DNA from: an uncultured Bacilli bacterium
Lineage (GTDB): Bacteria; Bacillota_I; Bacilli_A; RF39; UBA660
DNA: 31,301 nucleotides
Reading direction: 5' to 3'
Assembly: GCA_934086395.1 (NCBI GenBank)
Contig: CAKOIE010000018.1
Location: forward strand, 1-31,301
The notes beneath the pieces are model-generated. The model saw only the letters and a program-made list of their open reading frames with translations. It was not told the origin of the DNA and searched no databases. A program made the position numbers and the translations under genes. Below, piece by piece: positions 1 to 8,329 of this stretch. How positions within the stretch are numbered: the first letter of the stretch is position 1; every line of letters starts with the position of its first letter.

Positions 1-194
1 TTATAAGATATATTTTACTATGGTAAAGGTATAATTTTAACTAATGATAAGGTATAATTTCTAAAAAGGATTAACAATAACGAACAAAATGTTGACTTTT
101 ATTTTAGATTATGATTTATAGTCCGAATTTTATACTAAAAAATTACATAACAAATATATAGATTTTAATTAAAATTATCTTTAAAAATTAAAAA

Positions 195-223
195 TTGACA
201 ATTAGTAATTATTTTATTAAAAT
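195..223 (+). promoter_or_regulatory. Putative sigma-A promoter of the surface protein gene
   Basis: TTGACA (195-200) and TAAAAT (218-223) are separated by exactly 17 bp. The predicted start of transcription falls just before the AGGAGG ribosome-binding site (231-236), so the 5' leader would be very short. No transcript data are available. Confidence 0.5.
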
Positions 224-241
224 AAAATCAAGGAGGAACAT

Positions 242-1426
242 ATGTCAAAGACAAGAGAAGAAGACAAAAAGTCTTCTAAAAATGAGAATAAGAAAAAAAT
301 TATTGGTATCATTTTTGGTATTTTATTGTTATCTTTAATAATTTTCTTATTATGGTTTTTTAATCGAAAGTTTGATATCACTTTTGATTTAAATAATGGT
401 GCTAAAGAAGAAAGCATTCAAGTTAAATATAACCAAACCATTGATGTAAAAGATATCAAAGATGAAAAAGAACTTGGAGAATCATTTATAAATTGGTATG
501 AAGTGATTGAAATTAAAGAAAATGAGGAATTATTAGCCAAAGAACCATTTGATTTTAACACCAAAATTAAAAAGAATATAAAATTAAAAGCAATTTACAA
601 AGGAAAAGTTGAATCTATTACCATTACATTTGATTCTAAAGGTGGTAGTGCTGTTAAACCTATTACAATCAATAAAGGAGTTCCATTAACTCTTCCTAAA
701 GAACCTACATATAGTGGATATACTTTTATAGGATGGTATGATAAAAATGGGAAACCAATTCATGAAAAAGCACTTTTAGAAGAAGATACTACTTTATATG
801 CTAAATGGAAAAAAATAACAACAACAACAACAGCAGCAAAAACTCAGCCAGAAGAAAAAATATCATTAAGATTAAGCAAAGATACTCTTCATGTTAACGG
901 AATTAAAACAGCAAAGGCGACAGCTAGTGTTGAAAATTCTAGCGGAAATGTTACTTATTCATTAAGTGATACTAATTGCATGACAATTAATGAAAATACC
1001 GGTGATATTAGTGTTGTTTCTAACCCTAAAAATTGTTCAAATGGAGCAACCGTTACAGTAACTGCTAAAACTCCAAGTGGAAAAAGTGCTACTGCAACTA
1101 TTTATTATGAAAAAGACTTAGCTTTAACTCATGAAAATAAAACTTATACAAAAAATGATAAAACATATGGTAAATCTTCATCATTTACTGTTAACGCTAA
1201 TCAAAATGTTAGTTGGAATATTAAAGCAGCAGTAGAACCATCATATAATTATACTTATAATGCTTACAAAAATAAAACAGCAACATCTGTAACTGGTGAT
1301 TATATTATTGATAGTGTTGTAGAATCAACAGGCGCTATTAGTAAAATATCATCTGATGTAAAAGTAACAGCTACAACTAAGGCTGGACAAAAATTATCTT
1401 TAATTATAAATCAATATGTAGCTTAA
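242..1426 (+). CDS. Membrane-anchored List/InlB B-repeat protein with Ig-like domain
   Basis: A probable surface protein of 394 residues held by an N-terminal membrane anchor: a lysine-rich cytoplasmic stretch (1-19), one transmembrane helix (about 20-41), then an extracellular part. Residues about 44-120 look like a degenerate List/InlB repeat. Residues about 126-190 are a clear one (ITITFDSKGG at its start, GYTFIGWYDKNG in the middle, LYAKW at its end). A Thr-rich linker follows, then a beta-rich Ig-like segment (about 205-290) with two cysteines that could pair, and a C-terminal beta-rich region. There is no LPXTG motif, so attachment should be through the N-terminal helix. Such repeats occur in adhesins and envelope proteins of gut Firmicutes, but the ligand is unknown. 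The start is supported by AGGAGG five bases upstream. The gene stands alone between its own promoter and terminator. Confidence 0.8.
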   Translation: MSKTREEDKKSSKNENKKKIIGIIFGILLLSLIIFLLWFFNRKFDITFDLNNGAKEESIQVKYNQTIDVKDIKDEKELGESFINWYEVIEIKENEELLAKEPFDFNTKIKKNIKLKAIYKGKVESITITFDSKGGSAVKPITINKGVPLTLPKEPTYSGYTFIGWYDKNGKPIHEKALLEEDTTLYAKWKKITTTTTAAKTQPEEKISLRLSKDTLHVNGIKTAKATASVENSSGNVTYSLSDTNCMTINENTGDISVVSNPKNCSNGATVTVTAKTPSGKSATATIYYEKDLALTHENKTYTKNDKTYGKSSSFTVNANQNVSWNIKAAVEPSYNYTYNAYKNKTATSVTGDYIIDSVVESTGAISKISSDVKVTATTKAGQKLSLIINQYVA

Positions 1427-1460
1427 TTAAAGATAGAAGATTATTATAATGTTACTAAGT

Positions 1461-1491
1461 AAAAAACTCTAGATTTTCTAGATGTTTTTTT
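1461..1491 (+). terminator. Intrinsic terminator after the surface protein gene
   Basis: The arms AAAAAACTCTAGA and TCTAGATGTTTTTT pair with one bulged base and end in a T-run. It lies 35 bases after the stop codon of the upstream gene. Confidence 0.65.
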
Positions 1492-1502
1492 ATACTATAA
1501 TT

Positions 1503-1815
1503 AAGTAAATACAAGAACACATTTAATTAGTTGATTTTAATACTTCATTATCGTATTTATAAAAGAATGTTTTATGTTTATTTAATAGTCTAAATAACTT
1601 TCTTAGTAATAATATTAAGAGATATTCTACCTTCCGTGTGAATCCATTAGTATTAAATGATAAGTTAACAACCATTAAATAGAGTATGTAATAATTTACT
1701 TTTACTAAAACTATAATTGAAAGATATATTGTTAAATATTAATCTCTTGCTCATGAAAAATAATGCAAGTATCAAATAAATAGAGTAAGTATGTCAAAAT
1801 TTACAAAGGTGTAAA
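1503..1815 (+). pseudogene. Decayed copy A of the pbp 5' region
   Basis: This segment matches the start of the intact class B PBP gene (from about 8261) and, over its whole length, the other decayed copy (6133-6478). The PBP start codon has become ATA (1540-1542), the SD has changed from AGGTGA to AGTTGA, and TAA appears in phase at 1591-1593. Compared with copy B it lacks about 32 bases between two ATTTAATT repeats, as slipped-strand deletion would leave. Beyond the first 30 codons similarity to the real gene is weak, and no product is expected. The rest of the gap up to the AbiE promoter (1816-1948) shows nothing recognisable. Confidence 0.75.
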
Positions 1816-1948
1816 CTTTTATGCAAATTTACCAAAATGGTTAGCGATGATAAGTTTTTTAATTTATATTTACCTAGTAAAAAAAATAACATTAATATAA
1901 TAAATTTACAATTTTCACTAATTATTCATATTTTATCCTAAAAATATA

Positions 1949-1984
1949 TTTTCAAAAACGATTAAATATAATATAATTTAATCG
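1949..1984 (+). promoter_or_regulatory. abiE promoter with palindromic operator
   Basis: A perfect 9-bp inverted repeat, CGATTAAAT (1959-1967) and ATTTAATCG (1976-1984), is separated by 8 bp and covers two overlapping TATAAT boxes (1967-1972 and 1972-1977). TTTTCA lies 17 bp upstream of the second box. AbiEi antitoxins are known to bind inverted repeats in their own promoter, so this is probably the autoregulatory site. Confidence 0.65.
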
Positions 1985-2000
1985 TGAAAGGAAAATGTAT

Positions 2001-2588
2001 ATGCAATATGAAAATAAAATTTTAAATTTATTTAAAAATGGATATTTAAGTACTAAAGATGTTGTTAGTAACAATATTCCAAGAACTTATCTTACTAGAC
2101 TTATTAAAGAAGGGAAAATTGAAAGAGTTAGTCGTGGATTTTATACAAAGAAAAATATTTTGGTTGATGAATTTATAATTTTACAAAGTAAAAGCAAAAA
2201 TGCAATTTATTCTAATGCAACAGCTCTTTACTTATATGGCTTTTCTAACAGAATTCCAATTAAATATGATATAACAATTAATAATGGTTATAATGGATCA
2301 CTTCAAAAAGATACTAATGTTAATTTATTTTATACTAAGAAAGAACTATTAGATTTAGGCGTAACTAATTATAAATTAGAATCTGGTAATTTTATTAGGG
2401 TTTATGATTTAGATAAAACTATTTGTGACATTATTAAAAATAAAAAGAAAATAGATGCTGAGATTTTTAATAAAGCTATTAGAGAGTATTTTTATAGTAA
2501 AAATAAAAATACTTTAAAATTATATGAATATGCTAAAAAGATGAATATTTATAATAAAGTAAGAGATATTTTTGAGGTATTACAATGA
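2001..2588 (+). CDS. abiEi: AbiEi-family antitoxin (type IV toxin-antitoxin)
   Basis: Antitoxin and transcriptional autorepressor of the AbiE type IV system, in which the antitoxin is thought to counter the toxin without direct binding. The N-terminal region (about 1-60) is the winged-helix domain typical of the family (LSTKDVVSNNIPRTYLTRLI, then a basic wing). Next is the AbiEi middle region with SNATALYLYGFSNRIP and a C-terminal part ending DLDKTICDIIKNKKKIDAE. An in-frame ATG six bases upstream (1995) is only two bases from the AAAGGA SD. The ATG at 2001 has normal spacing and gives 195 residues. The stop overlaps the start of the toxin gene as ATGA, the usual coupling for this pair. The operator upstream supports self-regulation. 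The antitoxin looks intact whereas its partner is broken. Confidence 0.85.
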   Translation: MQYENKILNLFKNGYLSTKDVVSNNIPRTYLTRLIKEGKIERVSRGFYTKKNILVDEFIILQSKSKNAIYSNATALYLYGFSNRIPIKYDITINNGYNGSLQKDTNVNLFYTKKELLDLGVTNYKLESGNFIRVYDLDKTICDIIKNKKKIDAEIFNKAIREYFYSKNKNTLKLYEYAKKMNIYNKVRDIFEVLQ

Positions 2589-3434
2589 TTAAAAATAGAG
2601 ATAGTTTAAAAGCAAAAGTATCTAATTTATCTAATAAAACCAACATACCTAATAAATACTTAATTCAAAATTTTGTTTGAAGCATTATTAAAAAGAATTT
2701 CATTATCAAAATATAAAGATAAATTTATTATTAAGGGTGGATTATTATTATCATCTATTTTTGGAGTTAATTTAAGAAGTACTATGGATTTAGATACAAC
2801 TATAAAAGGATTATCATTAGATAGAGATACTATTACTAGAGTTATTAATGAAATTATTAGTATTGATTTAAATGATAATATTAAACTTGAAATAGAAAAT
2901 GTCAAAGATATTAGACAAGAAGAACTATACTCTAGCTTTAATATTAATTTAAAAGCTGAATTTGATGGTATAAAAACTAACTTGATGATAGATATTACTA
3001 CTGGAGATGTAATTACATATAAAGAAGTAGAATTTAAATATACAACATTATTTGATAACGAAATTATTAAAATTATGTCCTACAATTATGAAACAATACT
3101 AGCAGAAAAATATGAATCAATAATAAGTAGAAATATAAATAATACTAGAATGAAGGATTATTATGATTTATACATGTTTGTTAAATTAAAATGGAATGAT
3201 ATAGATAAAGATACCTTAAGAAAAGCTATTATAAATACTGCTAAAAATAGGGAGACAATAAATTATATTAATAACTCTAATAAATATTTAGAATTGATTA
3301 TTGATGATATAAGATTAAAGTCACTATGGAATAGCTATCAAAATAACTATGAATATGCAAAAAATATATCATTTGAAGAAACTATTAATGCGATTAAGCA
3401 AATTATGAACTTATTAGTTATAGGTGAAATTTAG
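2585..3434 (+). pseudogene. abiEii: AbiEii-family nucleotidyltransferase toxin, frameshifted
   Basis: The toxin partner of AbiEi; the family are nucleotidyltransferase-fold toxins. The gene begins at ATG 2585 (ATGA overlap with abiEi) and reads about 31 family-like codons (opening MIKNRDSLKAKV) before a TGA at 2678-2680. The rest continues in the +1 frame from 2673 (FEALLKRISLSKYKDKFIIK). Removing one T from the T-run 2671-2674 restores a single reading frame of about 282 residues. The downstream part keeps the nucleotidyltransferase motif (GGLLLSS followed by DLD, within residues encoded by about 2735-2795) and later conserved stretches (YNYETILAEKYESI, RMKDYYDLYMF). A TTG at 2673 could start the longer piece but has no convincing SD. 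Possible explanations are inactivation, phase variation at the homopolymer, or a sequence error. Confidence 0.8.
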
Positions 3435-3609
3435 TTTTAGTTATTATCTATAAAAATATATATCTTATTTATATTTATACATTTTCAGTAAATAAGAGTA
3501 AATAATTTTTATAGTTTAGAATAGCAATTTTTTATCATGACAAAAAGAACCAATAAAGGTTAGAAAAAAATAAAAAAATGTGAATTTCAAAGAACATTTA
3601 TAGTTTAAT

Positions 3610-4820
3610 TTAATCATCAAATCTTAATTGAAAATTATTTTCTAAATTATTAAGATTTGAGATGTTTGAAGTAAGTGATTTTAATAGATTGGAACTTACT
3701 TCTTTTATTTTGAGTTTTAATGACTTTATTAAAAGATTACCTAATTCTAGTAATTGTCAAATAGTATTCGCAAATTGAATAAAATAATAATTACATTTCA
3801 TAGAATTATTGTTTCTACTATTTAAATGAGTATAACAAAAGTTCTATGTTTTTGAGTATAAAACCCTTTTTTCAATTTTCCATCTTTTTCTACCAAGTTA
3901 AACAAACATCTCAATATTATTGTTTTCAATTTTTATATTACATATATACCTAAAGATAGTAGTTTTATTTTATTAATCTCTTTATATTTAAAAGCATTAA
4001 TAAGATTATTATTAAATTTTATGTTAGAAGATAAAAATAATTGGTTTTGTTTGTTTTATTTAACAATTTGATATTTTCTTCAAAAGTATTATTTATATCT
4101 CTTAATCTATCTGGTTTTAAATTAAAAATGAAAAGCCAATGATATTTTTTACAAATATTAATTATAGGAGTAGTAGCATATAAACCATCACCAGTAATGA
4201 TAAACTTATATTTTGGATAATTCGATTTAATTCTTTTTATCATTCTTTTAAATGCATTTGTTTCACAATCTTGTTTTTGTTTTTCAGTAAGCATTTTTTT
4301 ATTTTCAATAAACTCAGAATCTAAACTTATGACAATATTTCCGGCAACTAATTTGCATTCTAAAACATACTTATAGTATGAAATTTTACCATCTTTATGT
4401 TTTCTTTTTAAACAATTATCATTTAAATTATAGTTATGATTAGATAAACCAGTACCATCAAAAAGAAGCTGAAAAGCACCTTCAAATTTATATTTATCAA
4501 ACATTTTTGATCTTAATAATGTTTTAATAATATATTTTTGAATATTTTTAAGTTCAGATAATTTAATGTTCATAAAAACATCTTGAATAGTTTACCAATA
4601 TGGAAGTTTAGTTAATCTAGTATTACAAATAGCAGAAATATTTTTTATACAAGCATCTGTATTAAATGCATCAGATGATATATTAGAAAGTGATGTCAAA
4701 CCACAAATTAGTCCAAATAATCTAGTTACACAAATTGTTTTCATATTATATGTAATATATGACTTGTTCCTAACATTAGTTAATTCTCCAACTTATCAAA
4801 TAAATCTGGTAAGTATTTTT
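3610..4820 (-). pseudogene. Decayed DDE transposase (IS4-like superfamily)
   Basis: Reading leftward, a complete but broken transposase can be followed. The N-terminal part holds DLFDKL, a frameshift, then RNKSYITYNMK and VTRLFGLICGLTSLSNIS. It stops at a TAA just after LPYW near 4590. An open stretch of 184 codons (4573-4019) carries the catalytic-core-like segments FDGTGLSNHNYN, YYKYVLECKLV and FIITGDGLYA. After more stops and frameshifts the C-terminus is still visible as GRKRWKIEK, NNNSMKCNYYF and a Leu-rich tail ending near 3610. The order and length (about 400 residues) fit DDE transposases of the IS4-like superfamily; the exact family was not determined. Terminal inverted repeats were not found. 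The flanks 3435-3609 and 4821-4950 hold nothing else recognisable. Confidence 0.7.
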
Positions 4821-4955
4821 TTAGTTTTCTTCTTTACTTTCTATTAATTACTACATACCACCTTTTTATTATGTAATAATTATATAAAATTTCCTTGTGA
4901 AGAATACTTACTTTTTTCACTGTTATAATTTTGGCTATTTTAATTTAATAATATA

Positions 4956-4964
4956 TGTTATACT
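4956..4964 (+). promoter_or_regulatory. Extended -10 promoter, copy 1
   Basis: TGTTATACT (TGN plus TATACT) lies about 53 bases upstream of the start codon. The surrounding 80 bases are almost identical to the region upstream of the paralogue at 7151, so the promoter was duplicated with the gene. No good -35 is seen. Confidence 0.4.
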
Positions 4965-5016
4965 TAAAATAATCAAACTACATAATATAATTAACATATA
5001 TAGAAAAGAGAAATAT

Positions 5017-6084
5017 ATGAAAAAGAAAATTTTGGTTATTGGTATAATAATTATTATATTTATTTGCTGTTTATTTTTAGTTGCAAATAAATTAAAAAAA
5101 GAGAATAATAACGACAATAATGGTAATGATAATCAAACAAAATCATATGAAGTTATTGATGAAAATGCTAATGAAGATTATAAAACATTGTTAAAGATTC
5201 AATACTGGGAAGATGTTAATATATATATTCCAGAAACTGAATATAAAGAAATTGATTATAACTATAAAATAGATTTAAATAAAGTAGTTGAAACTGTACC
5301 AGCTGTTACATATAACAACAATGAAGAAATTAAAGATATTGTTGAAATTATTAAGGATAAATTTAATATTACCATCGATAATTCATGGAAATATTACATT
5401 CATTATCCGTCTTCTGATTTATCTTTTGGTTATATTACTTTTTCACATTATATCGATAATATTATTGCAACTAATAAATATATTTCTTTTAATATTAATA
5501 ATGGTGTTATAGACCAAATCGCTTATGCTTATTTAGATAAAACAATTAATGAAAATGAAGTATTATATAGATATAATTATTTTATTAACCATTACAAGCA
5601 AGAAAAAGGTTTTGTCCAAGATTATGAAGAATATTACACTATTGCAGGAGAAAAGACATTACTTAACTATAGTTATGTTGATAATAAATTGTGTTATACA
5701 TACAATATTTTGTATCAATACAAAGGTACGGATGTTATTAATAATGATTGGGGTACAGAACTATACGTAGAGCCTAAATTAATTGAAAATTTAATTAAAA
5801 CTAAAAAAATTATTGTAAAAGATGATAGCAATAAAGAAGTTAATACCATTAGTGATCAAAAAGATATAACTAAAATAACTGAATTGTTATCAAGAACAAT
5901 ACCAATTGAAAATAACAAAAATATTGAAAATAATAATTGGAACTTATCACTTTATGATGAAAATAATGAATTAATTAATACAATAAATATTAATAATGAT
6001 GGAACATTAGGTATTGATAATATAAAAAATGAATATTTAAAAGAAAAATATTTTAACGAGTTAATTAAATTATTAGAAAAATAG
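5017..6084 (+). CDS. Membrane-anchored protein of unknown function, paralogue 1
   Basis: 355 residues. A short basic N-terminus (MKKK) is followed by one transmembrane helix (about 5-23), then a hydrophilic Asn/Lys-rich spacer and a large extracellular domain rich in Tyr, Ile and Asn. The two cysteines in the helix (FICC) do not follow a lipobox, since the residue before them is Ile, so a helix anchor is more likely than lipidation. The protein is paired with a paralogue at 7151. The first 65 or so residues and the last 105 or so are almost identical between the two, while the middle (about 66-245) has drifted far apart. An upstream in-frame ATG (4897) has no SD and would encode a second hydrophobic stretch; the ATG at 5017 matches the start of the paralogue. 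I do not recognise the domain. Confidence 0.75.
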   Translation: MKKKILVIGIIIIIFICCLFLVANKLKKENNNDNNGNDNQTKSYEVIDENANEDYKTLLKIQYWEDVNIYIPETEYKEIDYNYKIDLNKVVETVPAVTYNNNEEIKDIVEIIKDKFNITIDNSWKYYIHYPSSDLSFGYITFSHYIDNIIATNKYISFNINNGVIDQIAYAYLDKTINENEVLYRYNYFINHYKQEKGFVQDYEEYYTIAGEKTLLNYSYVDNKLCYTYNILYQYKGTDVINNDWGTELYVEPKLIENLIKTKKIIVKDDSNKEVNTISDQKDITKITELLSRTIPIENNKNIENNNWNLSLYDENNELINTININNDGTLGIDNIKNEYLKEKYFNELIKLLEK

Positions 6085-6112
6085 AGATTACTTAATTTGG
6101 TAATCTTTTTTA
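6085..6112 (+). terminator. Intrinsic terminator, copy 1
   Basis: AGATTAC (6085-6091) and GTAATCT (6100-6106) form a perfect 7-bp stem with an 8-base loop and a T-run. The same hairpin follows the paralogue at 8213-8240. Confidence 0.75.
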
Positions 6113-6132
6113 TATAAATCCATGCTACCATG

Positions 6133-6478
6133 AAGTAAATACAAGAACACATTTAATTCTAAAGAAAGAATATCGATAATATATTTAATTAGGTGATTTT
6201 AATGCTTCATTATCGTATTCATAAAAGAATGTTTTATGTTTATTTAATAGTCTTAATAACTTTCTTAGTAATAATATTAAGAGATGCTCTACCTTCCGTG
6301 TGAATCCATTAGTATTAAATGATAAGTTAACAACCATTAAATAGAGTTAAGTAATAATTTACTGTTACTAAAACTATAATTGAAACATATATTGTTGAAT
6401 ATTAATCTCTTGCTCTTAAAAAATAATGCAAGTAGCAAATAAATAGTATAAGTAGTTTAAAACTTACAAAGATGTAAA
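6133..6478 (+). pseudogene. Decayed copy B of the pbp 5' region
   Basis: The segment repeats the leader and first codons of the intact PBP gene that starts at 8330. An intact SD (AGGTGA) and ATG (6202) are followed by MLHYRIHKRMFYVYLI and the rest of the membrane helix. One extra A near 6281 shifts the frame, and the reading ends at TGA 6301-6303 after 33 residues. Weak similarity to the real gene may continue for about 100 bases beyond. Copy A (1503-1815) shares the whole segment, including the part that no longer resembles the real gene, so A and B derive from the same already-damaged ancestor. The 33-residue membrane peptide could still be translated. Confidence 0.75.
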
Positions 6479-6593
6479 AAATGTTACCTTTAAACTTAAA
6501 ATATTTAAAAAATAATTAAAAAAGTAACAAAAAATATGACAATCAATAAAAATTAAAAAAATAAATAATATATAGAAGAATAAGGAATGACAA

Positions 6594-7003
6594 TGAATAT
6601 AAGAGATTCAATATTTTGAAATCATTTGTATATCTTGTTATTTTTCTTTAAGGTTAAATTATCTCCCAATGATAAATTATTTATGGAATTACCAATTTTC
6701 CTTATAGAATGATCATTCTTAACTATATATAAGCAAATTAAAAAAAATTACCATCTAGTTATAGTTGCAAAATTAAATATAAATCATATTATGAATTAAA
6801 TAATTGGAATATTAATAAAATATTTGATTTGTTAAAAGATATGTCATTGTCGTTAGGAACTAATTAAAATTTATTTACTTTTTGATAATTATGTTAAAAG
6901 TATAGATAGATTAGAAATTGAATTTCCAAATAAATCAAAATTAGAAGTTGTTCAACAAGTAAATCAAGAATATTTATATTTTTATACTAATATTATTGAT
7001 TAA
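6594..7003 (+). pseudogene. Remnant of an unrecognised gene
   Basis: Broken coding sequence between copy B and the second paralogue. An ATG at 6594 (after AAGGAATGAC) opens MNIRDSIF then a stop. Later in-phase segments read VKLSPNDKLFMELPIFLIE, then in another frame SYYELNNWNINKIFDLLKDM, and finally, after a further shift, FDNYVKSIDRLEIEFPNKS up to a TAA at 7001-7003. The amino-acid composition is protein-like but no family is recognised. The interval 6479-6593 is AT-rich and shows nothing. Confidence 0.35.
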
Positions 7004-7088
7004 TATTTAAAAAATATTATAGTAAATATATATGAATTTAAATCAAGTATTATTTTTAATAAATCAGCTATTTTAATTTAATAATATA

Positions 7089-7097
7089 TGTTATACT
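7089..7097 (+). promoter_or_regulatory. Extended -10 promoter, copy 2
   Basis: The same TGTTATACT element as at 4956-4964, in a nearly identical context, 54 bases upstream of the second paralogue. Confidence 0.4.
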
Positions 7098-7150
7098 TAA
7101 AATAATCAAACAACATAAAATAATTAATATATACTAAAAAAGAGGAATAT

Positions 7151-8212
7151 ATGAAAAAGAAAATTTTGATTATTATTGTAGTAATTATTATATTTATTTG
7201 CGGTTTATTTTTAGTTACAAAAACATTAAAAAAAGAAAATAATAACGACAATAAAGGTAATGATAATCAAATAAAATCATATGAAGTTATTGATGAAAAT
7301 GCTAATGAAGATTATAAAACATTGTTAAAGATTCAATACTGGGAAGATACATATATAGAATCACCTGAGACAGAAGTTCAAACAATTAATTCTAATTATA
7401 TAGTTGATACGAATAAATATGTAGAAACTTTAATAAAAACTTATGAAAACGATTCAAAAGTGGAAGAGTTAGTTACTATAATAAAAAACGATTTTAATAT
7501 TATTATTTCAAACAAATGGAAATATTATATACATTATTTTGATAAAGATAAGAAATTTGGAACAATAACGTTTATTTATTATATTAATAATATTATAGGC
7601 ACTAATCGTGCAATTCATTTTTATATTGCTGATGGTATAATTGATGAAATTTCTTATTCTTATTTAAATGAATATCTTAACGAAGAAGAATTATTATATA
7701 GTTATAATTACTTCATTAATCATTTTATACAAGAAAGAGGAGTAATTGATAGATTTAAAAATTACTATACTATTGTTAAAGATGATTTTCATTATAATTA
7801 TAATTTTAAAAATAAAAAATTAAAATATACATATCAAATTTTTTATAGATACCCAGCTGGAGCGATTGATAATGATTGGGGAACAGAAACTTATATAGAG
7901 CCTAAATTAATCGAAAATTTAATTAAAACTAAAAAAATTGTTGTAAAAGATGATAGCAATAAAGAAGTTAATACCATTAGTGATCAAAAAGATATAACTA
8001 AAATAACTGAATTATTATCAAGAACAATACCAATTAAAAATAACAAAAATATTGAAAATAATAATTGGAATTTATCACTTTATGATGAAAATAATGAATT
8101 AATTAATACAATAAATATTAATAAAGATGGAACATTAGGTATTGATAATACAAAAAATGAATATTTAAAAGAACAATATTTTAATGAATTAACTAAATTA
8201 TTAAAACAATAG
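7151..8212 (+). CDS. Membrane-anchored protein of unknown function, paralogue 2
   Basis: 353 residues with the same layout as the gene at 5017: MKKK, one transmembrane helix (about 5-23), an Asn-rich spacer, then an extracellular domain. The regions KSYEVIDENANEDYKTLLK (about 43-61) and everything after WGTE (about 245) are nearly unchanged between the two. The middle keeps only scattered residues such as WKYYIHY and YNYFINH. The SD is AAGAGGAA before ATG 7151. Gene, promoter, terminator and following PBP leader together form a unit of about 2.1 kb that occurs twice, and the downstream PBP gene is intact only after this second copy. The function is unknown. Confidence 0.75.
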   Translation: MKKKILIIIVVIIIFICGLFLVTKTLKKENNNDNKGNDNQIKSYEVIDENANEDYKTLLKIQYWEDTYIESPETEVQTINSNYIVDTNKYVETLIKTYENDSKVEELVTIIKNDFNIIISNKWKYYIHYFDKDKKFGTITFIYYINNIIGTNRAIHFYIADGIIDEISYSYLNEYLNEEELLYSYNYFINHFIQERGVIDRFKNYYTIVKDDFHYNYNFKNKKLKYTYQIFYRYPAGAIDNDWGTETYIEPKLIENLIKTKKIVVKDDSNKEVNTISDQKDITKITELLSRTIPIKNNKNIENNNWNLSLYDENNELINTININKDGTLGIDNTKNEYLKEQYFNELTKLLKQ

Positions 8213-8240
8213 AGATTACTTAATTTGGTAATCTTTTTTA
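8213..8240 (+). terminator. Intrinsic terminator, copy 2
   Basis: AGATTAC (8213-8219) and GTAATCT (8228-8234) form a perfect 7-bp stem followed by T residues, the same as the terminator after paralogue 1. Confidence 0.75.
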
Positions 8241-8329
8241 TATAAATCCAAGCTACCACGAAGTAAATACAAGAACACATTTAATTCTAAAGAAAGAATA
8301 TCGATAATATATTTAATTAGGTGATTTTA

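Noticed and set aside
1..180. The left edge as a regulatory region or small gene
   Set aside because: It is very AT-rich with a short repeated AAGGTATAATTT, but there is no ORF with SD and no convincing structure.
217..417. Minus-strand open frame overlapping the surface protein start
   Set aside because: It is opposite the transmembrane helix and the lysine-rich start of the real gene and has no ribosome-binding site.
2671..2680. Programmed frameshifting in the AbiEii gene
   Set aside because: There is no known slippery heptamer or stimulatory structure at the site; a simple indel in a T-run explains it.
4897..5016. Upstream start at 4897 giving a longer paralogue 1
   Set aside because: There is no SD, the extension covers the promoter, and the paralogue at 7151 starts at the MKKK position.
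5017..5085. Lipoprotein signal in the two paralogues
   Set aside because: The cysteine follows Ile in FIC, so the -1 position does not suit lipobox cleavage; a plain membrane anchor is more likely.
6133..6478. A leftward ORF on the minus strand of the pbp remnant as a transposase tail
   Set aside because: A frame of about 55 codons is open there, but the plus strand clearly matches the PBP start, and the minus frame has no upstream continuation.
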